64,000 nucleotides of DNA from Citrobacter sp. On2M (GCF_018035235.1 NZ_WPCV01000003.1:248001-312000); one strand, 5' to 3'. Positions 43,903 through 55,058 are shown, counted from the stretch's first letter. Numbers and translations are program-made. Notes: generated from the sequence alone by a model not told the origin.

Positions 43903-44036
43903 TGATGAAACCTCCTGTTGTGCTGTCCTTTACTGCCTCATTAATCAAATTATACCCGATTAATCAAGGGGGGCTCCCTTATAATAAATTACAGGCATAG
44001 ACTGTCTGCACGAAAGATGTAAAAAAGGGATGGGTA

Positions 44037-44714
44037 ATGGAAGAAAGCAGCATTCTGCTTCAGTTAAAAAATGTCGCATGGCAGGCAGGGGAGACGCAGG
44101 TTCTCAATAACATCAATTTTGATCTCCGTGCCGGAGAATTTAAGCTGATTACCGGCCAGTCCGGCTGCGGGAAAAGTACGTTACTCAAGATTGTGGCGTC
44201 ATTAATGAGTCCGACTGCCGGTGAAATCCTCTTTGAAGGCAAGGAGATAAGTACCCTCAAGCCGGAAGCGTATCGCCAGCAGGTCTCCTATTGTGCGCAA
44301 ACGCCTGCCTTGTTTGGTGAGACCGTCTACGACAACCTCATTTTCCCCTGGCAAATCCGTAACAAACGTCCGGAGCCGGATGCGTTTCTGACCGTACTGG
44401 CCCGTTTTGATCTCCCCGAGACGATCCTCAAAAAAAACATAAATGAGCTGTCCGGTGGCGAAAAGCAGCGCATCTCGCTAATTCGTAATTTGCAGTTTCT
44501 GCCCAAAATCCTGCTGCTTGATGAAATCACCAGCGCGCTGGATGAAGCTAATAAACGTAATGTGAACGAATTAGTTCACCATTATGTTCGCGATAAGAAT
44601 ATTGCGGTGCTGTGGGTGACGCACGACAAAGATGAAATTACGCATGCGGATAATGTCATAACCCTTCAACCGCACGCCGGAGAAATGCAGGAAGCACGCA
44701 ATGAACGAGCATAA
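44037..44714 (+). CDS. fetA: Iron-export ABC transporter ATPase FetA
   Basis: 225 residues. The Walker A is GQSGCGKST (about residues 39-47), the signature LSGGEKQRIS and Walker B ILLLDEITSALD. It is the cytosolic ATPase of the FetAB system, reported to export iron and increase resistance to oxidative stress in E. coli (YbbL). The 3' end overlaps fetB by 14 bases, so the two are coupled. It is divergent from qmcA. Confidence 0.94.
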   Translation: MEESSILLQLKNVAWQAGETQVLNNINFDLRAGEFKLITGQSGCGKSTLLKIVASLMSPTAGEILFEGKEISTLKPEAYRQQVSYCAQTPALFGETVYDNLIFPWQIRNKRPEPDAFLTVLARFDLPETILKKNINELSGGEKQRISLIRNLQFLPKILLLDEITSALDEANKRNVNELVHHYVRDKNIAVLWVTHDKDEITHADNVITLQPHAGEMQEARNERA

Positions 44715-45480
44715 TATTACCAATGAGTCCCTGGCATTAGCGATGATGCTGGTGGTGGTGGCGATCCTGATTAGCCACAAAGAAAAACTGGCGCTGGAAA
44801 AAGATATTCTCTGGAGCGTTTGCCGGGCGGTGGTTCAGCTTATTATCGTCGGCTATGTGCTGAAATATATTTTTGGCGTTAACCACAGTATTCTGACTTT
44901 ACTGATGGTGCTGTTTATCTGCTTTAACGCGGCTTATAACGCGCAAAAGCGCAGTAAATATATTGATAAAGCTTTCCTCTCGTCGTTCATCGCCATCACG
45001 GTGGGGGCGGGATTAACGCTGGCGGTGCTGGTTTTGTCTGGCTCTATCGAGTTCGCGCCGATGCAGGTCATCCCGATCTCAGGCATGATTGCAGGCAATG
45101 CGATGGTGGCGGTGGGGTTGTGTTACAACAATCTGGGTCAGCGGTTTAGCAGCCAACAGCAGCAGATTCAGGAAAAACTCAGCCTCGGCGCGACGCCGAA
45201 AGTGGCCTCCGCGCCGCTGATTCGCGACAGCATTCGCGCCTCGCTGATCCCAACGATCGACTCTGCGAAAACGGTAGGGCTGGTGAGTTTACCGGGGATG
45301 ATGTCCGGGTTGATCTTCGCGGGTATTGATCCGGTAAAAGCGATTAAATATCAGATTATGGTGACGTTTATGCTGCTTTCGACCGCCAGCCTGTCAACCA
45401 TTATCGCCTGCTACCTGACCTATCGGAAATTCTATAATTCGCGTCACCAATTAGTCGTAACGCATTTGAAGAAGACGTGA
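44701..45480 (+). CDS. fetB: Iron-export ABC transporter permease FetB
   Basis: A 259-residue polytopic protein of the UPF0014 family, with about seven membrane segments (first at residues 10-26, SLALAMMLVVVAILISH). The conserved core PISGMIAGNAMVAVGLCYNNL and LVSLPGMMSGLIFAGIDPVKAIKYQI is intact. It pairs with FetA. The ATG lies within the end of fetA. A REP sequence follows the stop by six bases. Confidence 0.94.
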   Translation: MNEHNITNESLALAMMLVVVAILISHKEKLALEKDILWSVCRAVVQLIIVGYVLKYIFGVNHSILTLLMVLFICFNAAYNAQKRSKYIDKAFLSSFIAITVGAGLTLAVLVLSGSIEFAPMQVIPISGMIAGNAMVAVGLCYNNLGQRFSSQQQQIQEKLSLGATPKVASAPLIRDSIRASLIPTIDSAKTVGLVSLPGMMSGLIFAGIDPVKAIKYQIMVTFMLLSTASLSTIIACYLTYRKFYNSRHQLVVTHLKKT

Positions 45481-45486
45481 TGTGAT

Positions 45487-45515
45487 GGCCGGATGACGGC
45501 TAACGCCATCCGGCA
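45487..45515. repeat. REP between fetB and cnoX
   Basis: TGGCCGGATGACGG and AACGCCATCCGGCA form a short imperfect hairpin between two convergent genes. Confidence 0.75.
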
Positions 45516-45526
45516 AATGCAGCAGA

Positions 45527-47210
<1,684 letters not shown>

Positions 47211-47238
47211 AACTTTACCTGTCAGGATCTCCGTTGAA

Positions 47239-47865
47239 TTACGAGTCGTGATTAACTAGAGGAGTGAGATGTTGCGCCATCCAGTCGGCAATAAACGGCT
47301 GGGCGTCACGGTTAGGATGAATACCATCATCCTGCATCCACTGGGGTTTCAGATAAACCTCTTCCATAAAAAAGGGCAGCAGAGGGATATCAAACTCTTT
47401 GGCGAGCTTTGGATAAATCGCGCTAAAGGTTTCATTATAACGGCGACCGTAGTTTGCCGGCAGACGAATTTGCATTAATAGCGGTTCGGCATTTGCCGCT
47501 TTCACGTCCTGCAGGATTGTGCGCAGGGTTTGTTCGGTTTGCGCAGGCGCAAAGCCGCGCAGACCATCGTTGCCGCCAAGTTCGACCAGCACCCAGCGAG
47601 GCTGGTGCTGCTTGAGTAATGCGGGCAGACGGGCCAGACCCTGCTGCGAGGTGTCGCCGCTAATGCTGGCATTCACCACCGGCGTTTTAGTTTTCCATTT
47701 ATCATTAAGTAGCGCAGGCCACGCGGCGCTGGCGGACATACGGTATCCGGCGCTCAGGCTGTCACCCAGAATTAATAACGTGTCCGCAGCGGCGGCGCGG
47801 AAAGTTAACAGAACCAGGAACAGGAAAGGCCAATGCCAGCGGAAAACATTGTTGAAGTTCATCAT
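47239..47865 (-). CDS. tesA: Periplasmic thioesterase I/lysophospholipase L1
   Basis: 208 residues from MMNFNNVF; the start is the ATG at 47863-47865, and an upstream extension of ten codons is unlikely. The signal peptide is cleaved after TFRAAA (residue 26). It is an SGNH hydrolase with GDSLSAGY, the oxyanion Gly and Asn motifs (GGND) and the catalytic pair in DGIHP. It hydrolyses acyl-CoA, lysophospholipids and some peptide esters. The start overlaps the divergent ybbA start by 33 bases. Confidence 0.97.
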   Translation of the reverse strand: MMNFNNVFRWHWPFLFLVLLTFRAAAADTLLILGDSLSAGYRMSASAAWPALLNDKWKTKTPVVNASISGDTSQQGLARLPALLKQHQPRWVLVELGGNDGLRGFAPAQTEQTLRTILQDVKAANAEPLLMQIRLPANYGRRYNETFSAIYPKLAKEFDIPLLPFFMEEVYLKPQWMQDDGIHPNRDAQPFIADWMAQHLTPLVNHDS

Positions 47866-48519
47866 CTTAAGAAATCCGTCGGTCAGGGTGATCAAGAGCT
47901 ATCCATCCTTACCGGAGTTGAACTGGTTGTCAAACGCGCCGAGACCATTGCGTTGATTGGCGAGTCGGGATCGGGGAAATCCACGCTGCTGGCGATCCTC
48001 GCCGGGCTTGACGATGGCTCCAGCGGTGAAGTCAGCCTGGTTGGACAGGCGCTGCACGCCATGGACGAAGAAGCAAGGGCGCAACTGCGGGCGCGACACG
48101 TGGGCTTTGTCTTCCAGTCGTTCATGTTAATTCCAACCCTGAATGCACTGGAGAACGTTGAGCTGCCCGCGTTGTTGCGTGGCGAAAACAGTGGAAAAAG
48201 CCGCGACGGAGCAAAAGTGCTGCTGGAGCAACTGGGACTGGGTAAGCGCCTTGATCATCTTCCGGCCCAGCTTTCCGGCGGGGAGCAGCAGCGCGTGGCG
48301 CTGGCGCGGGCGTTTAATGGACGCCCTGACGTGCTGTTTGCCGATGAACCGACGGGCAATCTGGACAGGCAGACCGGAGACAAAATCGCCGACCTGCTGT
48401 TTTCTCTGAACCGGGAACATGGCACAACCCTGATTCTGGTGACCCATGACCCGCAGCTGGCGGCGCGTTGCGATCGGCGTTTACGCCTGGTGAACGGACA
48501 GTTGCAGGAGGAGGCATGA
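47833..48519 (+). CDS. ybbA: ABC transporter ATPase YbbA
   Basis: 228 residues of the LolD/MacB subgroup. Walker A GESGSGKST is near residue 43, the signature LSGGEQQRVALARA and Walker B VLFADEPTGNLD follow. With YbbP it forms an ABC system that, in relatives, works mechanically in the envelope and not as a classical importer. A functional link to the adjacent TesA is plausible. The last four bases of the gene contain the ybbP start (ATGA). Confidence 0.95.
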   Translation: MPAENIVEVHHLKKSVGQGDQELSILTGVELVVKRAETIALIGESGSGKSTLLAILAGLDDGSSGEVSLVGQALHAMDEEARAQLRARHVGFVFQSFMLIPTLNALENVELPALLRGENSGKSRDGAKVLLEQLGLGKRLDHLPAQLSGGEQQRVALARAFNGRPDVLFADEPTGNLDRQTGDKIADLLFSLNREHGTTLILVTHDPQLAARCDRRLRLVNGQLQEEA

Positions 48520-50930
48520 TTGCACGCTGGTTCTGGCGCGAGTGGCGCTCGCCTTCATTACTGATTGTCTGGCTGGCGCTAAGTCTGGCTGTGGCTTGCG
48601 TGCTGGCGCTGGGCAATATCAGCGATCGCATGGAAAAAGGGCTGAGCCAGCAAAGCCGTGAGTTTATGGCGGGCGATCGGTCGCTGCAAAGTTCGCGCGC
48701 CGTACCGAAAGCGTGGATTGACGAGGCGCGACAGCGTGGTCTGAAAGTAGGTGAGCAACTGACCTTTGCCACCATGACCTTTGCCCGGGATACGCCGCAG
48801 CTGGCGAACGTCAAAGCGGTGGATGATGTGTATCCGATGTATGGCTTGTTGCAAACCAATCCGCCGGGGTTGAAACCGCAGCCAGGCTTGGTGCTGCTGG
48901 CCCCGCGTCTGATGGCGCTGCTCAACTTAAAAATCGGTGATTCCATCGACGTTGGCGATGCCACCCTGCGCATCGCCGGAGAAGTGGTGCAGGAACCAGA
49001 TTCTGGTTTTAATCCTTTCCAGATAGCGCCGCGCCTGATGATGAACATGGCGGATGTCGAAAAAACGGCGGCGGTCCAGCCGGGAAGCCGTGTGACCTGG
49101 CGCTATAAATTTGGTGGGACGCCACAGCAACTGGAAGCTTATGAAAAATGGCTGCTGCCGCAGTTAAAGCCGGAACAGCGCTGGTATGGTCTGGAGCAGG
49201 ATGAAGGGGCGCTGGGGAAATCACTGGAGCGTTCGCAACAGTTCCTGCTGCTGTCGGCACTGTTAACGCTACTGCTGGCGGTTGCTGCCGTTGCCGTGGC
49301 GATGAATCATTACTGCCGCAGCCGTTACGACTTGGTGGCGATATTAAAAACGCTCGGTGCAGGCAGAGCGCAGCTACGCAAGCTGATTATCGGCCAGTGG
49401 CTGATGGTGCTGGTGCTGTCCGGCGTGACCGGCGGGCTGTTCGGGCTGTTATTTGAGCGGGTGCTGGTGGTCTTACTTAAGCCGGTTCTGCCCGGTGAAC
49501 TGCCGCCCGCCAGCCTGTGGCCGTGGCTGTGGGCATTCGGTACGATGACCGTCATTTCTCTGCTGGTGGGATTACGCCCTTATCGCCTGCTGCTGGCGAC
49601 GCAGCCGCTGCGGGTACTGCGTCGCGACGTGGTGGCTAACGTCTGGCCGCTCAAGGTCTATTTGCCCGTAGCAACGATAGTTGTAGTTGCGCTGCTGGCC
49701 GGATTGATGGGCGGAAGTATGCTGTTGTGGGCAGTACTGGCCGGGGCGGTAGTGCTGGCGCTGCTGTGCGGCGTGCTTGGCTGGATGCTGCTTAACCTGC
49801 TGCGTGGTCTGACGCTGACATCGCTGCCACTGCGTTTGGCGGTCAGCCGGCTATTGCGCCAGCCATGGTCAACGCTCAGCCAACTATCGGCATTCTCGCT
49901 GTCCTTTATGCTGCTGGCGCTGTTACTGGTGCTGCGCGGCGATCTCCTCGATCGCTGGCAGCAGCAAATGCCGCCGGAAAGCCCAAACTATTTTCTGATC
50001 AACATTGCCACCGAGCAGGTGGCTCCGCTGAAGGCTTTCCTGGCTGAGCATCAGGTGATCCCGGAGTCGTTCTACCCGATAGTGCGGGCGCGTCTGACCG
50101 CTATCAATGAGCAGCCGACCGAAGGCAATCAGGATGAAGCGCTGAACCGCGAGCTTAATCTGACCTGGCAGGATACCCGACCGGATCATAACCCGATCGT
50201 TGCCGGGAGCTGGCCGCCAAAAGCGGGTGAAGTGTCGATGGAAGAGGGGTTGGCAAAACGGCTGAACGTCAGGCTTGGCGATCGGGTCACCTTTATGGGT
50301 GATACTCAGGATTTCAGCGCCACGGTCAGCAGTCTGCGCAAAGTGGACTGGGAAAGTCTGCGACCTAACTTTTTCTTTATCTTCCCCTCCGGCGCGCTGG
50401 ACGGACAGCCGCAAAGTTGGTTAACCAGTTTTCGTTGGGAGAACGGCAACGGCATGCTGACGCAGCTTAACCGTGAGTTTCCGACCGTCAGCCTGCTGGA
50501 TATTGGCGCTATCCTCAAACAGGTGAGCCAGGTACTGGAGCAGGTGAGCCGCGCGCTGGAGGTGATGGTGGTGCTGGTCACCGCCTGCGGTATGTTGCTC
50601 CTGTTGGCGCAGGTGCAGGTCGGGTTGCGTCAGCGTCATCAGGAACTGGTGGTCTGGCGTACGCTGGGCGCGGGCAAGAAGCTGCTGCGTACCTCGCTGT
50701 GGTGCGAGTTCGCGATGCTCGGGATGGTTGCCGGACTGGTGGCGGCCATTGGGGCGGAAACCGCACTGGCGGTGTTGCAAACCCGCGTGTTTGATTTCCC
50801 GTGGGAGCCAGACTGGCGACTGTGGGTCGTGTTGCCGCTTTGTGGGGCATTGCTGCTCTCTCTCTGTGGTGGATGGTTAGGTTCACGTCTGTTAAAAGGC
50901 AAAGCGCTATTCCGTCAGTTCAGCAGTTAA
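48516..50930 (+). CDS. ybbP: ABC transporter permease YbbP
   Basis: 804 residues from the ATG at 48516, which overlaps the ybbA stop; the longer frame upstream lies in ybbA. A first membrane helix (LLIVWLALSLAVACVLALGN) is followed by a large periplasmic domain (about 35-240), a group of helices (about 250-460) with duplicated FtsX cores, a second periplasmic domain, and a final FtsX core (about 670-795). This matches the MacB-like YbbAP transporters. A strong terminator follows. Substrate is not established. Confidence 0.95.
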   Translation: MIARWFWREWRSPSLLIVWLALSLAVACVLALGNISDRMEKGLSQQSREFMAGDRSLQSSRAVPKAWIDEARQRGLKVGEQLTFATMTFARDTPQLANVKAVDDVYPMYGLLQTNPPGLKPQPGLVLLAPRLMALLNLKIGDSIDVGDATLRIAGEVVQEPDSGFNPFQIAPRLMMNMADVEKTAAVQPGSRVTWRYKFGGTPQQLEAYEKWLLPQLKPEQRWYGLEQDEGALGKSLERSQQFLLLSALLTLLLAVAAVAVAMNHYCRSRYDLVAILKTLGAGRAQLRKLIIGQWLMVLVLSGVTGGLFGLLFERVLVVLLKPVLPGELPPASLWPWLWAFGTMTVISLLVGLRPYRLLLATQPLRVLRRDVVANVWPLKVYLPVATIVVVALLAGLMGGSMLLWAVLAGAVVLALLCGVLGWMLLNLLRGLTLTSLPLRLAVSRLLRQPWSTLSQLSAFSLSFMLLALLLVLRGDLLDRWQQQMPPESPNYFLINIATEQVAPLKAFLAEHQVIPESFYPIVRARLTAINEQPTEGNQDEALNRELNLTWQDTRPDHNPIVAGSWPPKAGEVSMEEGLAKRLNVRLGDRVTFMGDTQDFSATVSSLRKVDWESLRPNFFFIFPSGALDGQPQSWLTSFRWENGNGMLTQLNREFPTVSLLDIGAILKQVSQVLEQVSRALEVMVVLVTACGMLLLLAQVQVGLRQRHQELVVWRTLGAGKKLLRTSLWCEFAMLGMVAGLVAAIGAETALAVLQTRVFDFPWEPDWRLWVVLPLCGALLLSLCGGWLGSRLLKGKALFRQFSS

Positions 50931-50948
50931 TTCATAATTGTGATGATT

Positions 50949-50981
50949 ACGCACCGGTTTTTTTAAATCGGTGCGTTTTTT
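50949..50981 (+). terminator. Intrinsic terminator after ybbAP
   Basis: ACGCACCG and CGGTGCGT pair around a 12-base T/A-rich loop and are followed by a T tract, 18 bases past the ybbP stop. Confidence 0.82.
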
Positions 50982-51117
50982 ATTTATGTAGCACAAATTG
51001 ATAACTCATTGATATTTAACAGCACAGAACAATAAAAACCCGACAACACGAGTGTATTAATAAACGTTAATATTTGTGTGCTGAATAATTGGCAGGCTAT
51101 CTATCAAGGTACAAATA

Positions 51118-52251
51118 ATGACTATAAAAAAAACGGCGCTGGCGGTATCGATTGGCGCAGCAGTGGCATTAACGACCTTCGCCTCCCAGGCGGAAATCAC
51201 GATCCTGAAACAAGATCCGCAGGCGGGCAACCCGCTGAGCCGTCTTAACTTCACCGTCGGTGGGAGTATTCGTCCGCAGTTCCAGAATATGGCCGGTGAC
51301 GATGGTAAAAATGGCTACAAGCGTAATGGCTTCGACGGTGGAACGCGTTTCCGCTTCGCCGCTGACTACTATCTGTTTGATGACATCAGTTGGGTGAGCT
51401 ACTACGAGCTGGGCGTTAACTTCCCGGCGATGTTCAACTGGGACAATCACTATGCTAACGGTGCCAATGATACCACGCGTCGTATGCTGTACACCGGTCT
51501 GAAGAGCGCGACCTGGGGGACACTGACCTTCGGTCAACAGAACAGCATTTACTATGATGTGGTGGGGGCAAAAACGGATATCTGGGACTACGACATGATC
51601 GGCCAGGCACCGGGTAACGGTATCAATGGCGACTATGATGGTTCTTATCGTACACGTAAATCACTGAAATATAAAAATACGGTAGGTGATGTCGATCTTT
51701 ACGCGTCTTATCTGTTCAGCGATGACTACAACCCGAACAACGGGTTGCGCTACAAGCGTAAAGGTGGTGGCTCGCTGGGTGTGGATTACCACATCACTGA
51801 TGACCTGACCTGGGGTACGGCGTGGAACTATACTCGCGCGGAAATGCGTGGTAACACCAGCAAAACCTACGATCAAAACATTGTCGGTACTGCGCTGAGT
51901 TGGAAACCGGACAACTGGACGTTCTCCATGGGCGGCGGCTGGTATCAGAACTTCATGACCACCAAAAAAGTCTCGGTTAACGACTATTTTGCCGGTGATG
52001 CCTGGGGTCTGGAATACTTCGCGGGTTACACCTTCCCGGTTGGTCAGTATGCGCTGAAATCCGTGCAGCCATACTTTATGGGCGATCGTATTGAATACGT
52101 GAATGGTCGTAACTACCTGCGCACCGACAACGGTGTGGGTATCAGCTTCCAGCTGGATTACGGTTTCCGTGTGGATTACGAACATGTCTTCACTTCCAGC
52201 ACCGATAATCTGGGCGACATGAATCTGGTTCGTCTGCGTTACGACTTCTAA
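51118..52251 (+). CDS. Outer-membrane porin, general Gram-negative type
   Basis: 377 residues with a signal peptide cleaved after FASQA (residue 25). The mature protein alternates aromatic and small residues as beta strands and ends in the outer-membrane signature LRYDF, with a terminal Phe. Motifs such as RRMLYTGLKSATWGTLTFGQQNS and YYDVVGAKTDIWDYD resemble the strand 5 and constriction loop region of OmpC-family porins, but the protein is divergent from OmpC, OmpF and PhoE. It has its own terminator and is next to sfbABC. Its substrate is unknown; I give no gene name. Confidence 0.85.
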   Translation: MTIKKTALAVSIGAAVALTTFASQAEITILKQDPQAGNPLSRLNFTVGGSIRPQFQNMAGDDGKNGYKRNGFDGGTRFRFAADYYLFDDISWVSYYELGVNFPAMFNWDNHYANGANDTTRRMLYTGLKSATWGTLTFGQQNSIYYDVVGAKTDIWDYDMIGQAPGNGINGDYDGSYRTRKSLKYKNTVGDVDLYASYLFSDDYNPNNGLRYKRKGGGSLGVDYHITDDLTWGTAWNYTRAEMRGNTSKTYDQNIVGTALSWKPDNWTFSMGGGWYQNFMTTKKVSVNDYFAGDAWGLEYFAGYTFPVGQYALKSVQPYFMGDRIEYVNGRNYLRTDNGVGISFQLDYGFRVDYEHVFTSSTDNLGDMNLVRLRYDF

Positions 52252-52266
52252 GTCAATTTCCCTGCC

Positions 52267-52300
52267 AAAACCGGGTAACCAAAAGGTTATCCGGTTTTTT
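52267..52300 (+). terminator. Intrinsic terminator of the porin gene
   Basis: AAAACCGGGTAACC pairs with GGTTATCCGGTTTT around AAAA, ending in a T tract, 16 bases after the porin stop. Confidence 0.88.
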
Positions 52301-52391
52301 ACTCTCCTTTGTTAAAAAACCATAAGTGCCTTCCGCGTACATTCAACGACATATCTCGCAACATCATGAAATAATTTCAAGGACAGCAGGT

Positions 52392-52407
52392 TGTGATCTG
52401 TGTCATG
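52392..52407. promoter_or_regulatory. Possible CRP site upstream of sfbA
   Basis: TGTGATCTGTGTCATG keeps the TGTGA half and three bases of the TCACA half at the correct 6-base spacing. It is 89 bases before the sfbA ATG. A small hairpin ACGCCG/CGGCGT lies between at 52443-52460. No convincing tandem MetJ box was seen. Confidence 0.35.
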
Positions 52408-52495
52408 TTAACAATCAGCCTGTTGACAGGCCAACAAGAACAACGCCGCAAGAACGGCGTGAGACATGACACCACAACGTTAAAATGGAGAGATT

Positions 52496-53326
52496 ATGGG
52501 ATTGCGTCAGAGTTTACGCGTCGCGACCGGAGCGCTGTTACTGGCCTGCGGATTACAATTTGCTCATGCGAACAGTGATCCACACACCATCGTATTTGGC
52601 GTCGCACCTGGGCCGTACGGCGATATGGTAAAACAAGCCATTGCCCCTACGTTGAAAGAGAAAGGCTATAAGGTTGTGGTGCGCGAATTCAGCGACTACG
52701 TGCAGCCGAACATGGCGCTCTCCAACGGCAGCATTGATGCCAATCTGTTCCAGCACTCGCTCTACTTTGACAAATTCACCGCCGATAAAGGCCTGAAGCT
52801 GAGCAAGCTGATTGTGGTCCCAACGGCCGGGATGGGCTTTTACTCGCATAAAATCAAAAGCCTGGATGAGTTGAAAAAAGGGGATGTGATCACGCTTTCC
52901 AACGATCCCACTAACCTGGCTCGCGGGCTGCGTTTCCTGCAGTCTATTGGCCTTATCACCATCAAAGATAACATCGACCCGACTAAAGCCTCCGAGCGCG
53001 ATATCGCCAGCAATCCGAAAGGCCTGGTGTTTAAACCGCTGGAAGCCGCGCAGTTGCCGCGGACGCTGGACGGCGTGACCGGCGCGCTGGTCAACGGTAA
53101 CTTTGCCGTGGCGGCAAAACTGGATCTCGCCAGCGCCATCAAGCAAGAGCACCTGGATGAAAATCTGAAAAATATCATCGCGGTACGCAGCGAAGATGCG
53201 GATAAACCGTTCGCGAAAGATATTGTGGAGGCGGTGAAATCCCCGGCGTATCGCGCCGTGATCGACGACCCGAAAAATATCTACAGCGCCTTCCAGAAAC
53301 CGGAATGGATGTCGTCAGCCCAATAA
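52496..53326 (+). CDS. sfbA: NlpA/MetQ-family substrate-binding protein SfbA
   Basis: 276 residues with the NlpA fold of methionine-binding MetQ: VFGVAPGPYGDMVKQ, FSDYVQPNMALSNGSIDANLFQH, NDPTNLARGLRFLQ and LEAAQLPRTLDGV. The signal peptide could end in AHA at residue 25 (soluble) or use LLAC with Cys18 (lipoprotein); Cys18 fits the lipobox only loosely. In Salmonella the gene was described as part of an iron-related sfb operon, but sequence favours a methionine-like or other small amino acid ligand. It heads sfbABC, after its own upstream region. Confidence 0.88.
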   Translation: MGLRQSLRVATGALLLACGLQFAHANSDPHTIVFGVAPGPYGDMVKQAIAPTLKEKGYKVVVREFSDYVQPNMALSNGSIDANLFQHSLYFDKFTADKGLKLSKLIVVPTAGMGFYSHKIKSLDELKKGDVITLSNDPTNLARGLRFLQSIGLITIKDNIDPTKASERDIASNPKGLVFKPLEAAQLPRTLDGVTGALVNGNFAVAAKLDLASAIKQEHLDENLKNIIAVRSEDADKPFAKDIVEAVKSPAYRAVIDDPKNIYSAFQKPEWMSSAQ

Positions 53327-53389
53327 TCGCTGCGCACAAGGGTTAACAGGGGCAGCGACGACTGCCCTTTTCGCATTTCTGAGGTAGCT

Positions 53390-54406
53390 ATGATTGAGAT
53401 TGAGAAAGTTTGCGTGGATTTTAGCGCAGGCCGTGGAACATCAACCCGGGCGGTTGATGACGTCAGCTTGCACATTGGCGCAGGTGAAATATTCGGTATT
53501 GTCGGGACCAGTGGCGCGGGGAAAAGTACGCTGCTGCGCACCCTCAACGCCTTAACGCGCCCGAGCCAGGGAAGCGTAAAAGTGAATGGCGTGGAGATCT
53601 CTGCGCTCGAGGGGGGGCATTTACGCAAAGCGCGTCAGCGTATCGGTATGATTTTTCAACATTTTAACCTGATGCATACCCGCACCGTGGCGCAAAACGT
53701 TGCTTTCAGCCTGAAGGCTGCCGGATGGGAGCGCAGCAAAATCGCTCCACGCGTTGCGGAGATTCTGGCGTTGGTCGGGCTGGCGGATAAAGCAAACCGT
53801 TTTCCGGTTCAGCTCAGCGGCGGGCAAAAGCAGCGCGTGGGTATTGCCCGTGCGATTGCTAATCACCCGGATGTGCTGTTGTGTGATGAACCCACTTCCG
53901 CGTTAGATCTCGAAACCTCGGCCACAATTCTGACATTGCTCAAGCAGATCAACCAACAGTTGGGGATCACGATCGTGCTGATCACCCATGAGATGAACGT
54001 GATCAAATCCATTTGCGATCGCGTAGCGGTGATGTCCGGTGGCAAGGTGGTGGAGTCTGGTGAGGTGTTTGATGTTTTTGCTCACCCGCAGCACGTTTTC
54101 ACTCAGCAACTGGTGTCGCATACCCTCAATCTGACGCTACCTGAACGTCTGCGCCAGCACCTGCCGGGTCAGCTGTTAAAAATTCTGTTCATCGGTGATT
54201 CGGCGGAACAGCCGGTTTTATCAGAAGTCACGGTTAAATTTGGCGTGGCGGTGAACATTCTGCACGGCAAAATTGAATATATCGGCGAACGTGCGCTGGG
54301 GATTCTGGTGGTGCAACTGACCGCGCCGCATAACCCTTCTGCGGTTGAAGTTGCCGTGGAACATATTCGTCAACGTACTGCTCAAGTGGAGGTGATTCGT
54401 GGATGA
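53390..54406 (+). CDS. sfbB: MetN-like ABC transporter ATPase SfbB
   Basis: 338 residues. Walker A GTSGAGKSTLL is near residue 39, the Q-loop MIFQHFNLMHTRT, the signature LSGGQKQRVGIARA and Walker B VLLCDEPTSALD follow. The C-terminal 90 residues form the ferredoxin-like NIL regulatory domain found in MetN (VLSEVTVKFGVAVNILHGKIEYI), which lets the imported ligand inhibit transport. This favours methionine-type uptake. The gene overlaps sfbC by eight bases. Confidence 0.92.
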   Translation: MIEIEKVCVDFSAGRGTSTRAVDDVSLHIGAGEIFGIVGTSGAGKSTLLRTLNALTRPSQGSVKVNGVEISALEGGHLRKARQRIGMIFQHFNLMHTRTVAQNVAFSLKAAGWERSKIAPRVAEILALVGLADKANRFPVQLSGGQKQRVGIARAIANHPDVLLCDEPTSALDLETSATILTLLKQINQQLGITIVLITHEMNVIKSICDRVAVMSGGKVVESGEVFDVFAHPQHVFTQQLVSHTLNLTLPERLRQHLPGQLLKILFIGDSAEQPVLSEVTVKFGVAVNILHGKIEYIGERALGILVVQLTAPHNPSAVEVAVEHIRQRTAQVEVIRG

Positions 54407-55058
54407 TTTATTGCCTGATTTGACGCTGGCGTTTAATGAAACCTTCCAGATGCTGAGCATCTCAACGGTGCTGGCTATTATTGGCGGTTTGCCGCTCGGT
54501 TTTCTTATTTTCGTCACCGATCGGCATTTATTCTGGCAGAACCGTTTTGTGTATCTGCTCAGTTCCGTGCTGGTGAATATTATCCGCTCGGTGCCGTTTG
54601 TGATCCTGCTGGTGCTGCTGCTACCGCTCACCCAGTTTTTGCTCGGGAATACCATCGGGCCGATTGCGGCATCGGTTCCGCTGTCGGTGGCGGCTATCGC
54701 CTTCTATGCCCGTCTGGTCGACAGCGCGCTGCGCGAAGTCGATAAAGGCATTATTGAGGCGGCGGAAGCTTTTGGTGCCAGCCCGATGCGCATCATTTGC
54801 ACCGTTCTGTTACCTGAGGCGAGCGCGGGACTGCTGCGTGGGCTGACGATAACGTTGGTGAGCCTGATCGGTTACTCCGCAATGGCCGGGATCGTTGGCG
54901 GCGGCGGGGTAGGTGACCTGGCGATTCGCTTTGGTTATTACCGCTACGAAACCCAGGTCATGATCGTCACCGTGGTGGCGCTGATTATTCTGGTGCAGGT
55001 CGTGCAGGTGCTGGGCGACTGGCTGGCAAAACGCGCGGATAAGCGCGACCGGCATTAA
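54399..55058 (+). CDS. sfbC: MetI-like ABC transporter permease SfbC
   Basis: 219 residues, starting at the GTG at 54399, preceded by GGAGGTGATT. Five membrane segments and the EAA-type coupling loop ([22 protein letters not shown], about residues 125-146) are those of the MetI family. It is the inner-membrane permease for SfbA and SfbB. The 8-base overlap with sfbB indicates coupling. It ends by overlapping the convergent selU stop by four bases. Confidence 0.92.
   Translation: MDDLLPDLTLAFNETFQMLSISTVLAIIGGLPLGFLIFVTDRHLFWQNRFVYLLSSVLVNIIRSVPFVILLVLLLPLTQFLLGNTIGPIAASVPLSVAAIAFYARLVDSALREVDKGIIEAAEAFGASPMRIICTVLLPEASAGLLRGLTITLVSLIGYSAMAGIVGGGGVGDLAIRFGYYRYETQVMIVTVVALIILVQVVQVLGDWLAKRADKRDRH

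Noticed and set aside
52301-52495. MetJ box upstream of sfbA
   Set aside because: Only a single weak AGACATGA was found; MetJ needs at least two adjacent 8-base boxes.
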